Shown here piece by piece: positions 1 to 12,345 of a stretch of 64,000 nt of DNA. The stretch is from positions 62,001 through 126,000 of the forward strand of contig JAKUCV010003559.1 of NCBI GenBank assembly GCA_028386065.3. The letters run 5' to 3'. Made by a program: the position numbers and the translations under genes. The stretch's first letter is position 1; each line of letters begins with the position of its first letter. Source of the stretch: Turnera subulata. Its lineage: Eukaryota; Streptophyta; Magnoliopsida; Malpighiales; Passifloraceae. The notes beneath the pieces were generated by a model that did not search any database, was not told the DNA's origin, and worked only from the letters and a program-made list of their open reading frames with translations.

Positions 1-68
1 AATTTGATCATCTTATTATTATTCAAAAAAATATATAATTTCAATGAAAATATTTTAAAAACATGCCA

Positions 69-2109
69 TGTAATAGCCCAGGTAAAATTTGCATTTTTAC
101 CGGGACTGTTTAAGTTTTTATACAGTGACTTACCACTGAAATTAATCTTGGGTAATTAATTCATGGTAAATCGAGCATTGGATTTCGAAACCGAGCCCTG
201 TCCCACGTTCCAGATTTTTCTGCGGATTTTACGGACCAAGTTGGAATTTTTGGGGTCTAGGAATCTTCAGAAAAATCAGGTTTATCCTCGAGGGAACGGT
301 CCAGAAATAAAGGTAAGGGGGTATATTAGTTATTTTCTAGTCCGGACAGAACACGCTTTACATACAGCACAGTACTGCATAATTGAGCAGCTCAATTGTG
401 CAGACTGTGAGCCGCCTTCTCCTGTGTCGCCCGTGCCTTGCCTTTTCCTGTGATACCTGTGCCTTACACCGTGTTTTTCACCTCTATATAAACTCATCAC
501 TTCCTGCATGCCATGCACACCCATCTTCTTCCTTTGTCTGCCTGCAAAACCCACTTCCAGTAACCTTCCTTCCCCTACAAAACCACTACCCAGTTCCTCA
601 TTTTCCTTGCCTCTGCAAAATACCCAGTAACCATCTTCTGCCCAGAAAAACCAAAACCAGAAAAGAAAGAAAAAAAAAAAACGAAAACACACCCCAGCCC
701 AAAACGTTGCCGTTTTGGCAAACAACCCCACACCCCCATCTTCTTCTTCCTCTACACACGCCACCACCGAGACCACCATTACCACCTACAACCTCCACCA
801 CCTGCACCTTCTCCTCCTCCTTTCCTCTTCCTTCTTTCCTTCCTCTCCACCCTCGCTCCTCGTCGCTGCAACCCGAAGTCGCAGTCGTCGCCGTCCTCCT
901 CGCACATGACCTGCAACCGCCGGCCCTTCCTTCGCTGCTCCCTCTCCTTGCCGCCATCGCACGCGCCTCCGAATGTGCCGCCGTCGCCTCCTCTCCGTCG
1001 CTGCCTCGTCACGCCGCCGTCGCCTCCTCTCCGTCGCTGCCTCGTCACGCCGCCCTCTTCGTCGACTGCAAGGAGTTGATAACGAGCAGTTCCCTGAGGA
1101 ACCGGCCGTGGAACCTGCCGAGGAGTTCTATAACTGATAATCGGCTAAGGTGAGGATGGATAACCTTTGGTATGCTGCCTGTAATACTTGGTGTGTTTTT
1201 GTTGTTCAATTGAACCGTTGTGTGCTGATATACTGTTGGTTATATTTCCTGTGAATATTTGGTGATATGGAATTGTTGATGGTTTGGGCTGATGGATAAC
1301 TTGAGATATTGGAAAATTGAGAAATAAGTATTGGTTATTGGATTTGAAATGATGACTTAATTGTCACGTGGAAAGTAGCGGTACGACTAGATGGTTAGAG
1401 GCTAGTTCTGTGGTGGCCGTGGTCAGTTTCTTGGTTTGGGATATTGATCCCGGTTTGGTTTGGTTATGGGATGTTGATCCCGAGTTTTGTTTTAATATGG
1501 CACTCGGAATAGTTAATAACCTGGTACGACCCTAGCTTGTCCAGTGACGAGGCCAGATATTAAAATTGGAAAAGTAAATTGTCTTTTAGCTTTGGTGCAG
1601 ACTTGATAAATGTTGTGTTTGGTTGTGACTGTTGCTTATGTTTATTTCCTAAAGTATTGTGGCTGCCTGCATATTATTGTTTATCCATGATTGTGCTTAA
1701 ATGCACCGGTGAGCGCTTTTGGACTCACCCCTCGCCTGCGTGGTTTCATCACGTAGGTTGAGTTTGTTCGTTGTTCAGGTACGATGTTCGACCGGCTGCT
1801 GCTTTCTTCTCCGCCTGTCCCCGGATCCATCCCCCGCTGCATTTGTGCATAAGTCTTCCGCTGTTGCATATGTCTTATGTTATTGAGGTTGTTTGTCACT
1901 TTGCCTCTGTTGCTGTTTATACTATATTCTGCTGCTGCTGTTGAATTATGGAGTGTGTGGCTTGAATAATGGTCCCCGAGTATGGGTGACAGTTGTAATA
2001 TGTGGATTGATGCTGTATTGTAGTTTGTGAGATGTACTGTTTTCCTATCAATAAGAATAGTTTTGGCACGTATTTACTGTGACTGGTAAATACGGGTCGG
2101 GGCATTTCA
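69..2109 (+). mobile_element. Solo LTR of a Ty3/gypsy (Tekay/Del-related) element
   Basis: The LTR begins TGTAATAGCCC and ends GGGGCATTTCA, so it has TG...CA termini. It is flanked by a perfect 5-bp target duplication, tgcca, at 64-68 and 2110-2114. No internal domain or second LTR is present, so this is a solo LTR left by LTR-LTR recombination. Its first ~300 bp align closely with the reverse complement of the LTR at 47887-50565 (the shared block around 180-310), and it shares that LTR's downstream modules: two copies of a GGGAT-loop-ATCCC hairpin at about 1438-1484, and the block around 1523 reading ggtacgaccctagcttgtcc. The long open frames inside it (for example 383-1153) are low-complexity, proline/serine-rich and not genes. 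Confidence 0.93.
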
Positions 2110-2114
2110 TGCCA

Positions 2115-3345
2115 AAGCAAATTCATGTTGTGCAAAATTTTTAAACAATGAAGTCACATATTTTGTTTACATTCTCCTAAACTGACAGGTGTCATATCCA
2201 TAATCAATCCTGAGATGTGTCTCTGTTCTCTTTCTATATATAATAGATTATTTTTTATAATTACTTATTATTAATTTTTAAAAACATTCTTTATTTTTCC
2301 AAAAAATAGATCTTATTTATTTTAATGTTTAAAATAATTAAATATCAGTTACATATTTTAAAATGGCTTTATGTGTGAATAAATATTTTATAAGATTCTT
2401 TTTCACACTTTCTTAATTTTTTAGATTAAATTTTTATACATAAAATATTATAATATTAATTATTTTAAAAATATAATTATTAATTATATTTCTCAATATT
2501 ATTATATTTTATAAAAAATGATATGTTGAAATTAGATGGATGAAGTAGATCAATATCAATAATAAATGGAATCGTATTAGTTTTTCATTCCATATTTTGT
2601 TGTTTGAGAGATTATCCTAAATATATATGATGCAATTCGATTAAAATTATAATAAAAATTTGTATATCATCATTGTTATATGACAAGTTGTCTCACTAAA
2701 ATAATACTAAACAAGAATAATTTTGTATATGTATTGTTTTTCTGAGTTGAAACTTTTATATACTTTATTATTATTATTTATTATTTATGATTAATATTTG
2801 TATATTTTTTTTTAAAAAAACATGTGAATGCCATGTTTTTGTAAGAAAAAAAATCAGTGTTGGGTCGAGCCGGGAGAGAAGGTAAAGCTGTAGGCCGTAG
2901 CTCAAGAGTCAAGACCCAATACTCTGTGGTTTTGGATTGGATGACGCTAACAAGTGGCCTCTGTGTTAATGGCATGCTATGAGGAAAACCCAACATTCTC
3001 ACGGATTTTAATACAGGCCCCGGTTCATTCAACATTCATATTGTACACATTTGACAAACCTGCATTGTAAGTCTTTAACGGGCCTGCCGCCTGCCCATTA
3101 GGCGGGCTTTAGTAAAGGGTTGGGATAGGATTGTTTGCACTTGCAGCAGCGTTGTTGTTTGATCAATGATGGATGGGTTGACTTTCTTTTTCCCAACACG
3201 GACAAACGATATAAAATAGGGAAAAAGAATCACAAATTTAATAATCTTAACCCGAACTGGATGTAAAAATATGAGAATCCAAAAGTAAATATAATATCAT
3301 TCTTATTGTAAAAAGGAAAAGAAAAAGCAGCTGGGGGAGGAGGAG
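2115..3345. other. AT-rich intergenic DNA, no gene seen
   Basis: The stretch from 2200 to 2820 is very AT-rich with many homopolymer runs. From 2850 to 3250 the composition is closer to average, but the open frames (for example 2781-3035 on the minus strand) resemble no protein I recognise. It probably includes the promoter of the SPPL gene that follows. The 3300-3400 segment is CT/GA-rich, as is common around plant transcription starts. Confidence 0.5.
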
Positions 3346-4076
3346 TACTGCTGCTGCGTTTCTCCTTACAGTCTTCTCTCTCTCTCCACAGCAGCCTTCA
3401 CGCAGCAATGGGGAGGTCCTTCTTGTTGTTGTTGACCTGGAGAGAGTGAGAGTTTTACAGTTTTTCGAAGGTCCTCCAACTCCCAATTCCTAACCCCACA
3501 AGGCAGGTAAGCTTTTATCTACAAATTCATTCGATCTTATATTTCCGGATCTCTTTTTCTTTCTTTCTTTTTTTTTTTTTGTTTAGGAAAAAGCATTTTA
3601 CAGCTTATCAATGAAATAGCGCGCATGTTCAGTCTCTGTGCTATGCTGTTTGTATTGCGATTACGTCATTAGGTTGGAGGTCAGAGACTATAGAAAAATC
3701 CAGTCGGGATTTCTTGAGGAAATAAATATATCATTATAATATCGCTCGCTGTATTTTTTCTATTTGAATAATCTGTTTCCCTCAAAACTCAGATAAAACG
3801 TATCCTGCTATCTTCTGCTTCATACTGTTCGATTTTAGTTTCTGGGTTGGAGGATTGTGAGCATCTCAAATTTGCTGGTCTGATCCCAAACATCTTCCAA
3901 TTTAACCAAACCACCTTACTCTAGTCTCCGGCTTCCCAATTCATATCGTTTCTGTTTCATTTGGTTTCCCAATTTCATGTTTCCTTGTTTGTATATATAA
4001 ATTTCTTTTTCCGTGACTATTTTGCAGTGCAGGTTTCATCAAGTTCTCCATTTCAATTGTCTGTTACTGATTGGTC

Positions 4077-6640
4077 ATGGAGCCCATGTGGAAGCTTTTA
4101 TACTTGCTGGAGCCTGCACCCATTACACTCATTGTGACCGCAGTAGGTGTCACATTTGGATCTGCATTTCGGGCTTTAAATTACGGTAAAGAAATGGAGC
4201 GGAACCGCGATATGTCGGAAGCCTCCATCACCTTGGATAGGTCTCAGGCACTGATGATCCCAGTGATGAGCTCTTGCAGTTTGCTCCTCATGTTTTACCT
4301 CTTCTCCTCCGTCTCACAACTCCTCACTGCATTCACTGCCGTTGCTTCCGTTTCTTCTCTTTTCTTTTGCCTCTCTCCTTATGTGGCTTATCTTAAATCG
4401 CATTACGGTTTGGCAGACCCTTTCTTCTCTCGTTGCTGTTCAAAGTCCTTTACACGGATCCAGGGCTTATTGTTATTGGGATGCTCCTTTACTGTTGCAG
4501 CTTGGCTTGTCACCGGACACTGGGTTTTGAACAATCTGCTGGGCATTTCTATCTGCATTGCATTCGTTAGTCACGTCCGCCTTCCGAACGTTAAAATATG
4601 TGCTATGCTCTTGGCATGCCTGTTTGTGTACGACATCTTCTGGGTGTTCTTCTCCGAAAGATTTTTTGGTGCCAATGTCATGGTATCAGTTGCAACACAA
4701 CAGGCATCAAACCCTGTCCATACTGTGGCCAATAGTTTGAGTCTTCCTGGGTTGCAAATGATAACAAAGAAGCTCGAGTTGCCTGTGAAAATAGTGTTCC
4801 CCCGAAACTTGTTTGGAGGTGCAGATCCTGGAGGAAGCACTGTGGACTTTATGATGCTTGGCCTTGGAGACATGGTAAGATAATGCACTTTTGTGCTTGT
4901 TAAGCACCAACGGCACTGTGGCGTGTTGCACCATAGCTTCTGCTTATAGTTTTCCAAAATGGAGCGGAGCTAATGCTTCTGTTCGATTTGAAAGCAAGTC
5001 CCTAGACATGGGATCACCCTCCCACACAAACACAACTTCTTGCAAGTATCCTAAATTCATTCTGAGTGTTCTGGAATGAAAGAGGAGCTATTTAATCTTG
5101 AAGAGTGCTGGTTTGAAATTTTTGTTTAATGCTGTTTTTGACATTTGAATCTGCTCGCTGTTTACCTAACTGTTTTTCTTTTCCTTCTAAATACATATGC
5201 CTGTCTGTTTGAAACTGATATGCTGATATTCCGCTTTCTCATTCTTTTGTACGAAGTGGATCCCCTATCAAATGAATGGTTTACTTCCCAGCCGTATTGG
5301 AGTATTTAAGTGGATGAATCTTCTCCTTCTCTTAATATGCATTCTTTCCCACTCCACTTGGTGGACTATTTTTGGAAGTTCAGGAGGGTTTGCCTGCTAG
5401 AGGACATATTTCTTTGCTATGTTAATTCTTAAGGGTTGTCTTTTTTCAATTTTTTCCATGCACTCATTTCCTGTAAATTTTTTTGAGAGAAAGTAGTTAA
5501 AGCTAATTGGTTCTTACATTTTTTATTGATGTTGCTGTTAATGCAGGCGATTCCTGCAATGCTTCTGGCATTAGTCCTTTGTTTTGATCATCGAAAAAGC
5601 AGAGATCCAGTAAATCTCCTTGATCTACACTTCTCCAAGGGTCACAAGTATATATGTTATGCTGTACCTGGATATGCAATTGGACTGGTTACTGCCTTGG
5701 CTGCTGGCATCTTGACCCGTTCACCTCAGCCTGCTCTCCTTTATCTGGTACTTCTTTTAAACTATTTTGTAAAGTTAATGGGCCTTTCCCTTGCATCATC
5801 CGTTAATAACTTCTCTTTTGAGAAAATTAGTTCGTTTATTTTTTCCTAACTGGCCTGTTAATTAGTTTCTTTGTTGATATCATTCCATTTGCTGCACGTA
5901 ATGTGCAGAAGACTAAGTATTCGTATTGATTTGAACATATGGATGTATGAATCAATTGTTTGGTGCAGATGAGTCAGCTTTTTGATTTATCAGTCTCAAA
6001 CTAGTTGTTTCTTTTTGACATAATGTGTGTGAATAATTTCATCTTCTTTGTTTACTTGTTCAACTAGTACAAGCCCCTTCTGTCAAGATCTCTGGATAGA
6101 TGGCATTAGTGAACTGGATCAGTTTTGGTCTAACAGCTTGTGGTGTCAAATGCTTTATGGAGCTATAGATATTGCAGAAGTGGTATATTTTGGGCACTCA
6201 TCTAAATATTTTATTGAAATGCCGTGATAACATATTTTTATGTTTGGCATCTATAAAGATACATTCATGACGTTGCGCATAGATTCTTGATTTCATTGTT
6301 TGGGAACACCTGCAAACATGTAGTCATTGCTATTTATTTATTCGTGTCTCCAAGTTGTGCATAATAGACATACCCCAATGTTGTTTACTAGCTTACTTCT
6401 AATCAAGGGGCATGTTTCATGTTCGTTGGGCCTCTGATCATCTTTAGTCTTTTGGTTTGAAAGATACTCATGTATTCTGTGTGTTGCTCTTTAAACTTTC
6501 TGTTGATCCTTGGTAATGGGCAGGTGCCGTCTACTCTAGGGCCTGTGATAGTAGTGTCCTGCTTTAGGAAGGAGCTAGCCGAGCTTTGGGAAGGAAGCCT
6601 GCCCAACATGAATGAGAAAGTACGACAAATAGAGGTTTGA
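4077..6640 (+). CDS. SPPL1: Signal peptide peptidase-like aspartic protease, SPPL1 type
   Basis: Three coding exons: 4077-4874, 5547-5747 and 6524-6640, giving 371 aa and all phase 0. The start is the ATG at 4077; the in-frame TTG at 4071 is not used. A 5'UTR exon probably ends at 3506 (CAG|GTAAGC) with its acceptor near 4027. The protein is a multi-pass GXGD intramembrane protease. The catalytic aspartates are D186 in VYDIFW and D265 in GLGD, followed by the PAL motif in QPALLYL near the end of exon 2. There is no N-terminal protease-associated domain, and with this length it matches the short plant SPPL1 group rather than the PA-domain SPPL2-5 group. The family cleaves type II membrane-protein stubs within endomembranes; the substrate here is not known. 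All catalytic motifs are intact. An aataaa lies at about 6772. Confidence 0.95.
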
Positions 6641-8200
6641 GAGGCATCTGAATCGAAGTTTGTTATGTGCCGTGGTTATTCGAAGTTGTAAATTGACTCG
6701 GAAGTTGTTGGTCGATACTTAAAAGAGTAGAAAATTATATTACTGTTTATTGGCCCAAGCCTCGCGTTTAGAATAAAGCTTATCGGTGGGTAAAGTGTAG
6801 GTTTAAAAGATTTAATATTCCTCCAGATTGATCCGACATATTGTTTTCACAGGTTGCGACTTGCTAGGCCACGAAATCTGAGACAATATGGTGCTATGCC
6901 AGTGCATTTAGCTAGAAACTGGGAAAAGTTTTGAAAAAGAATCCCTTTTTGTTCCACCAATCACCACCATGGGATGTAATGAAAAATTTTTAGTAATAAT
7001 TGGAGCAGGACAACAAGATGCTTTTGTCGGCCCTATCTTGCGCTATTTAAACAGAGAAGAAATACTGCAACCCCCCAAAAAACGAGTGCATGGAACAAAA
7101 TTACCGTGTGTTTTGAGTAGTGCAGAAACAGAAACAAGTTTGGTTGCGAGGGAGAAGCTTGCCAGTTATTACTCGACTGAGCGGGTTTAAGAAACACGTG
7201 TTGGATTCCCGATTGATGTCAGTTTCGATTGAGAAAGACATCAAGGTACCACTTTCCTTTAATACTATGTTGTAGTAAACACGTCTCTCGAGTCTCGGGG
7301 GGAGGGGGTGCGTTGGGGCTGGAGGGAAATTGAAAACATAAAAAAGAGAGATTGTTTGTATTTGCCTTTTGTTTTCGAAATTAAATAGCTACACTAGCTA
7401 ATCAATCGGAAGTATATAGAAACCGGAGAAAGCCATTACCGTTTTCGACCGTAATCAACGGGGTAGAAGATCCCTCCTCTCGAGGAAAAACAGTCATAGA
7501 CTGGATTGTTTGTCCTAAATAGATTCAGACAGCGCAGTTGGTGCGTATCAGATGGTCTAAAAATGAGCATTTACAGGAGTAAAGGAATAAAGGAGCACAA
7601 TTTTCGTCAGGCTGCCAACGTTGGAAGTTAGAACTTAGAAGGATCCACTTTTTAGACTGGGCTGGCTGAGTGTGTGACGACCCCCCGCCATACATGTGAT
7701 CGAATACAAGAAGACAGCGGACCTTAAACAGTTAAAACACTTTACAAAGACTGAACCCAATCAGCTGCTCTTGTTTATTTTATTTAACTAGTATTTTCTT
7801 TTTTTGGAAGCATATAATTAGCAGGTAGTGACAAACTAAACAGTAAAAACCAAGCCATACGCCGCACTAGGAAAAAAAAAAAAAATTAAGCTGAACGCAA
7901 AGTGGAAGCGCGAGATTGGAAGATGGGGGAGTTTGTATGCAAGGGTGAATATAAGGCTGTGGCTTGACTTGTAGGTGGAGAGCATGCGTTAGGCAAGTAA
8001 GTTTTTGAATGCTCTCTCTTCGTTTCAACTCTCGACTCATCCTTGCCAAATCAATATTTACCTTATTATTATTATTATTATTTTGCCAATGATTACAGCT
8101 AAGCATCTACCTCAGCTGCGGAAGGGCACGTGCTTCCATATAAGTCATTGGTTGGAATTGAATTGAACTCAGTTTGAGTTGAATTGAATTGAAGTATTTG
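6641..8200. other. Intergenic region between SPPL1 and lipase genes
   Basis: The first ~150 bp are probably the SPPL1 3'UTR. The rest has no recognisable coding potential. The 73-codon frame at 6969-7190 has no known resemblance and no splice context. Short simple repeats occur: an A-run at about 7870-7885 and a TTA-type repeat at about 8060-8080. The right end holds the lipase promoter. Confidence 0.5.
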
Positions 8201-8264
8201 CTGTTTTCCATGATAATTGGCATCAACAAACAACAACAACAGTAATCGTAGACAAGCAGCACAA

Positions 8265-8300
8265 TCTGCTTCTTCTACTTCTTCTTCTTCTTCTTCTCCA
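8265..8300. repeat. CTT-rich microsatellite in the lipase 5' leader region
   Basis: A run of cttctt repeats lies just upstream of the lipase gene, together with CAA repeats at 8225-8245. CT/CTT repeats are common in plant 5' leaders. Confidence 0.7.
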
Positions 8301-8591
8301 GTGCTTTCCAAAGTATCCCCTTCCGTTTCAGGGTCTCCATCAACTCTTTGCACCTACCTCAAGCTCTCTCTGGTCAGTTGCTGCTTTGTCGTCTCTTCAC
8401 TTTTCCAGATAAATCAAAATATCTATTGTTTTTTTTTTTCCTGCGCTGGAATGCTAACTTGCCTCCTCAAGTTGAATAGAGTTTGAATTATTTGATAGCA
8501 CCAATCGGGTTTGGATTGAGTGTTGACTGAGATGTATGGTTTGGTATATACTTGAGAGAGAGTGTGTGTTGATCTTTAATTAAATCTTCAA

Positions 8592-11500
8592 ATGTCAATC
8601 ATTTGCGGGATACCTCTCCTTGAGTGCGTATATTGCCTGGCATGCGCTCGGTGGGCATGGAAACGCTGCCTCCACACAGCAGGCCATGACAGCGAGACTT
8701 GGGGCCTCGCCACTCCTCAAGAATTCGACCCCGTCCCTCGGCTTTGCCGCTATATACTTGCTGTCTATGAAGACGACCTCCGCCACCCCCTTTGGGAACC
8801 ACCTGGAGGCTACGGAATCGACCCGGACAATGTCATCCTTAAAAAGACTTACCAAGATACCCACGGAAGGGCTCCTCCTTATATTTTGTATCTCGATCAC
8901 GCCCATGCCGATATTGTTCTTGCTATTAGGGGACTTAATTTGGCCAAGGAGAGTGACTATGCTTTGCTTCTAGATAATAAGTTGGGCAAAAGGAAGATCG
9001 ATGGTGGGTATGTCCACAATGGCCTATTAAAGGCTGCTGCTTGGGTTTTGGATGCAGAGTGTGACATCCTCAATGAATTAGTGGCCAAGTATCCCGATTA
9101 CACTCTCACTTTTGCCGGTCATTCCCTTGGCTCCGGTGTTGCCGCAATGCTCACATTGGTTCTGGTACTAAACCGGGATAGGTTGGGAAACATTGACAGA
9201 AAGAGGCTCAGATGCTATGCTATTGCCCCTGCAAGATGTATGTCCCTTAATTTGGCTGTCAGATATGCGGATGTTATTAATTCTGTTGTACTTCAGGCAA
9301 GTTTTCACTCAATTCATATGCTTGCACAATCATTTCACTGGATATGCATCCTATCCAAACTTTAAAACACTTCCCACCTTTGCTGTTCTCACATCTCGTG
9401 GGATAATTACATCTGTTTCCTGCTTCAGCTTCAGCGTAGAAGGTGCTCCTCGCACTTTCCCTTTGTAAACTATCGGAAAAAGTTAAGCAGCTTCTAAGAA
9501 AACTTCGCGGATATTAGAGGCAGAGCTTGCATAATGTCATTTGCATGTATCTTTCTCGTTTGCTTATTTGACAATGAACTAACTATCCTAGTATGCTTAT
9601 ATATATAAAAAAAAAAACTATCCTAGCATGCATTCAACTTATTGATAGACTGCTACCGAAACCTGTTTTTTTAATGCTAAACCTGTTATCCGCGGAACAT
9701 GGAATACATCTCCTTTCAACATGAATGAATAATGCAACAAATTCTGAACATAATTTCTGGTTTTTGAGGTCTACTCTGTAACTCTGTGGTTCACATTCTG
9801 TGGCAGTATCTTTTACTAATTTTATTTCGATGGTTTCATCCAACCAGGATGATTTCTTACCACGGACAGCAACACCTCTGGAAGACATTTTCAAGTCACT
9901 TTTCTGGTACATCATGTTCTTCTAATAGTTTTTGTGTATCACTAATTTTTATCATAATCATTTTGCAAACAGTATGACATCTCTGCTTAACCAAATCCTT
10001 GGCTCTCCGTTCGCCTGTCTCCTCTCTATTCACTGTGTTTGGAGTAAAAAAGGAGTGAATCTATGATGGCTCATGAAAAGAATTAGAGGTTTATCATACA
10101 AAGAGCTTGCACTTGTTCTCATGGAATAGAGCAAATGCTGTAGATTTTAACTCTTGAATTCGATTCATTATAACTTTCCACATTGTAATCTAGCATATTG
10201 ATTTTGCAAGTTTTTCTTTCAACAGTCTGCCATGCCTACTCTGTTTAAGGTGCATGAGAGATACATGTATACCAGAGGAAAAGATGATAAAAGACCCTAG
10301 AAGGCTGTATGCACCTGGTCGCCTCTATCACATTGTTGAACGGAAGCCTTGTAGGTATGATTAATCTTGCTTTCGTCAAATAGTAGTAAGCAGGGTGAAG
10401 CATACATAGGACTACAAGCTTTACCATATGGATTATGCGCATCTATGCCTTGGGGAGAGTTACTGGTGCAACACATGGATATTATAATGACGGAATCCAG
10501 GAGATCCTTCAGTATCTCTTTATCACAAAATTCTCTGAAATAGTAAAGGTCACAGAGAAGAGGGAAGCAAATCATATGATACTGCTCAGGGTTTGTGGGC
10601 TTTGTCTTAAGGAATATAGAGAGATTGTGTCAGTTTGGTGGAGAAAAGGATCCATGTCTGGTGTGCAAATTTAGAGTTATGGACTGTCTGATGTGCATTT
10701 TGTGTGTGTTGTTTGCAGATTGGGTAGATTTCCCCCAGTTGTGAGAACTGCGGTTCCGGTGGATGGAAGGTTTGAGCACATTGTTCTTTCTTGTAATGCC
10801 ACTTCTGATCATGCAATCATATGGATCGAGAGAGAAGCACAGAGGGCTTTGGATGTACGTTTACTTCATCCTATGGCTTTGGTGATTTTCACTAATTGGG
10901 TGGTCTTCATTTTTTCCTGTTGTCTTAAGAGTGACAACTGATTAGAGGAATTGTTCTTACCATTCCTGCAAGAGCAGTGCAGTTGCAATGCATAACGTGA
11001 AAATTCTGGACAAGCTTAAGAAAGTGACAGTACCACCCACTAAATGGAGGGAATTTAAATAAACTGAATAGCTTTTAGCTCTGATATATATACTTTGTTT
11101 TATGAGTTGTTGAGAGTCAAATGGTTTTGTCAGTCGTAATTTGTTGTCACTAGGAGTGATATTGAAGATGATGAAATGCATGGTATCAGGGGTGGGGACA
11201 TAGGAATGAGTTATAAGGGGATTGATTAGTTGGGAAAGTTGAGTGTGAACTTTGGTCTTCCCCTGATCTCAGATAATGATGGAGAAAGATAAAATGATGG
11301 ACATCCCAGAGCAGCAGAGGATGGAGAGGCAGCAGACATTAGCCAGAGAGCATAAACGGGAGTACAAGGCCGCGCTACAGAGGGCTGTCACGCTGTCGGT
11401 GCCACATGCATATTCCCCCTATCAGTACGGAACTTTCAACGAGGCCGAGGATGGGGAGGAGTCTCACAGGTCAAGCGCAGAGTCTTCTTCTTTGGGTTCT

Positions 11501-11614
11501 TCAAAGAAAAGCAGGACGGTGGAGAATTGGGATGAATTGATTGAACGCCTTTTTGACAGAGATACATCTGGTCATATGGTGTTCAAGAAACCACCTGAGG
11601 ATGAATATATATAA
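8592..11614 (+). CDS. Class 3 lipase, calmodulin-binding heat-shock-protein type (mono/diacylglycerol lipase-like)
   Basis: Five coding exons: 8592-9296, 9848-9906, 10226-10354, 10719-10854 and 11273-11614, totalling 456 aa. The N-terminus MSIICGIPLLECVYCLACARWAW is the conserved hydrophobic lipase-3 N-terminal segment of this plant group. The nucleophile elbow GHSLGSG has its serine at about residue 178. Downstream come the conserved block APARCMSLNLAVRYADVINS, a cysteine-rich stretch (CLPCLLCLRC) and a candidate catalytic His at about 318 (FEHIVLS). The C-terminal third is hydrophilic and charged, with a serine-rich stretch and an EF-hand-like DRDTSGHMVF segment. Arabidopsis relatives are annotated as calmodulin-binding heat-shock proteins or alpha/beta hydrolases; the physiological lipid is not established. 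Intron 1 has a GC donor (CAG|GCAAGT) instead of GT. The frame is intact throughout. Confidence 0.93.
9297..9847 (+). other. GC-AG intron of the lipase gene
   Basis: The donor is CTTCAG|GCAAGT and the acceptor CCAACCAG|GATGAT. Joining here keeps phase 0 and gives VVLQ followed by DDFLPR, the expected conserved junction. No GT nearby gives the same continuity. Confidence 0.85.
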
Positions 11615-12122
11615 TAACAGATTGATTAACGCGAAGTGAGATCAATTCTCAAAAAAAAAAAAAAAATCATTCCTTGTTATTCTTTATATATGCTACCCAT
11701 TATATTTAGGATTGTGATAGGATTAATTAACAGGGACACTTTCTGCTTCTGTTTACAAAGAAAATGTCCATGTATCCCTTTGGTATTGTTTTTCGGGGAT
11801 ACTTCCTAGTCCTACATGCCTATTCCTGTTTTGCTATTTTATATTTGGTTGGCTGATAGGGATTATGCTATGCTTGGCCAATAATTCTGGGCGGGGTAGA
11901 ATCCCGCTGAATGCAGCATTAGCATATAGGAGTACATTAGCAGCTCAAGCTTTGTGGTGATTTATTGACCGCCAGAGTTAGTAGCCACAAATGTTTCCCA
12001 TAGTAAGGTAAGTAATAATATTTAGAGGTGTTAAATACAAAATTACCATCACCAATTTTTTTTTGAAAATAAATTGGTACATCAGCTAAAAAACTATATT
12101 AGGTTCAACCAATTTATAAATG
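11615..12122. other. Lipase 3' flank
   Basis: Presumed 3'UTR and intergenic DNA with an A-run at about 11651-11666. I see no gene in it. Confidence 0.5.
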
Positions 12123-12345
12123 GAAGGTGTCGATGCTGACACGTTGGCTTATTGAAGCTGTAAAGTGGACTTGGTTCTGCTTAAGCGAGGTCTCGTGTTC
12201 GAGTCCTCTTATTCGCAAAAAATTTCCATTGGGAGACTCTTTGACCATACATGGGTGCGCGACCCGGGTCGAATTTGGATTAGTCGGGGCAAAGCCTCGA
12301 ATACCGGATGAGAAACCAAAAAAAAGAATATCCTGCCTCGCTTAT
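12123..12345 (+). mobile_element. tRNA-derived SINE (Au-like), 3' end abutting an LTR element
   Basis: An A-box-like TTGGCTTATTG at about 12144-12154 is followed some 40 bp later by a B-box, GTGTTCGAGTCC, at about 12195-12206: a polymerase III internal promoter. The 3' half (ggattagtcggggc ... ataccggatg) resembles the conserved tail of plant Au-type SINEs, and it ends in an A-rich run at 12318-12325. I could not find its target duplication, possibly because the LTR element inserted beside the tail at 12346. Confidence 0.6.

Noticed and set aside
383..1153. 256-codon open frame
   Set aside because: Lies in the C-rich leader of the solo LTR, is proline/serine-rich, and has no protein resemblance.
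2781..3035. 84-codon minus-strand frame
   Set aside because: No known protein text; intergenic.
4071..4076. Upstream TTG as a start for SPPL1
   Set aside because: A non-ATG codon; the ATG at 4077 gives the family's usual N-terminus.
6969..7190. 73-codon frame downstream of SPPL1
   Set aside because: No resemblance to known proteins, no promoter or splice context, and the length is within chance expectation.
7672..7700. TGTGACGACCCCC resembling an LTR start
   Set aside because: No partner LTR, matching end or target duplication was found nearby.
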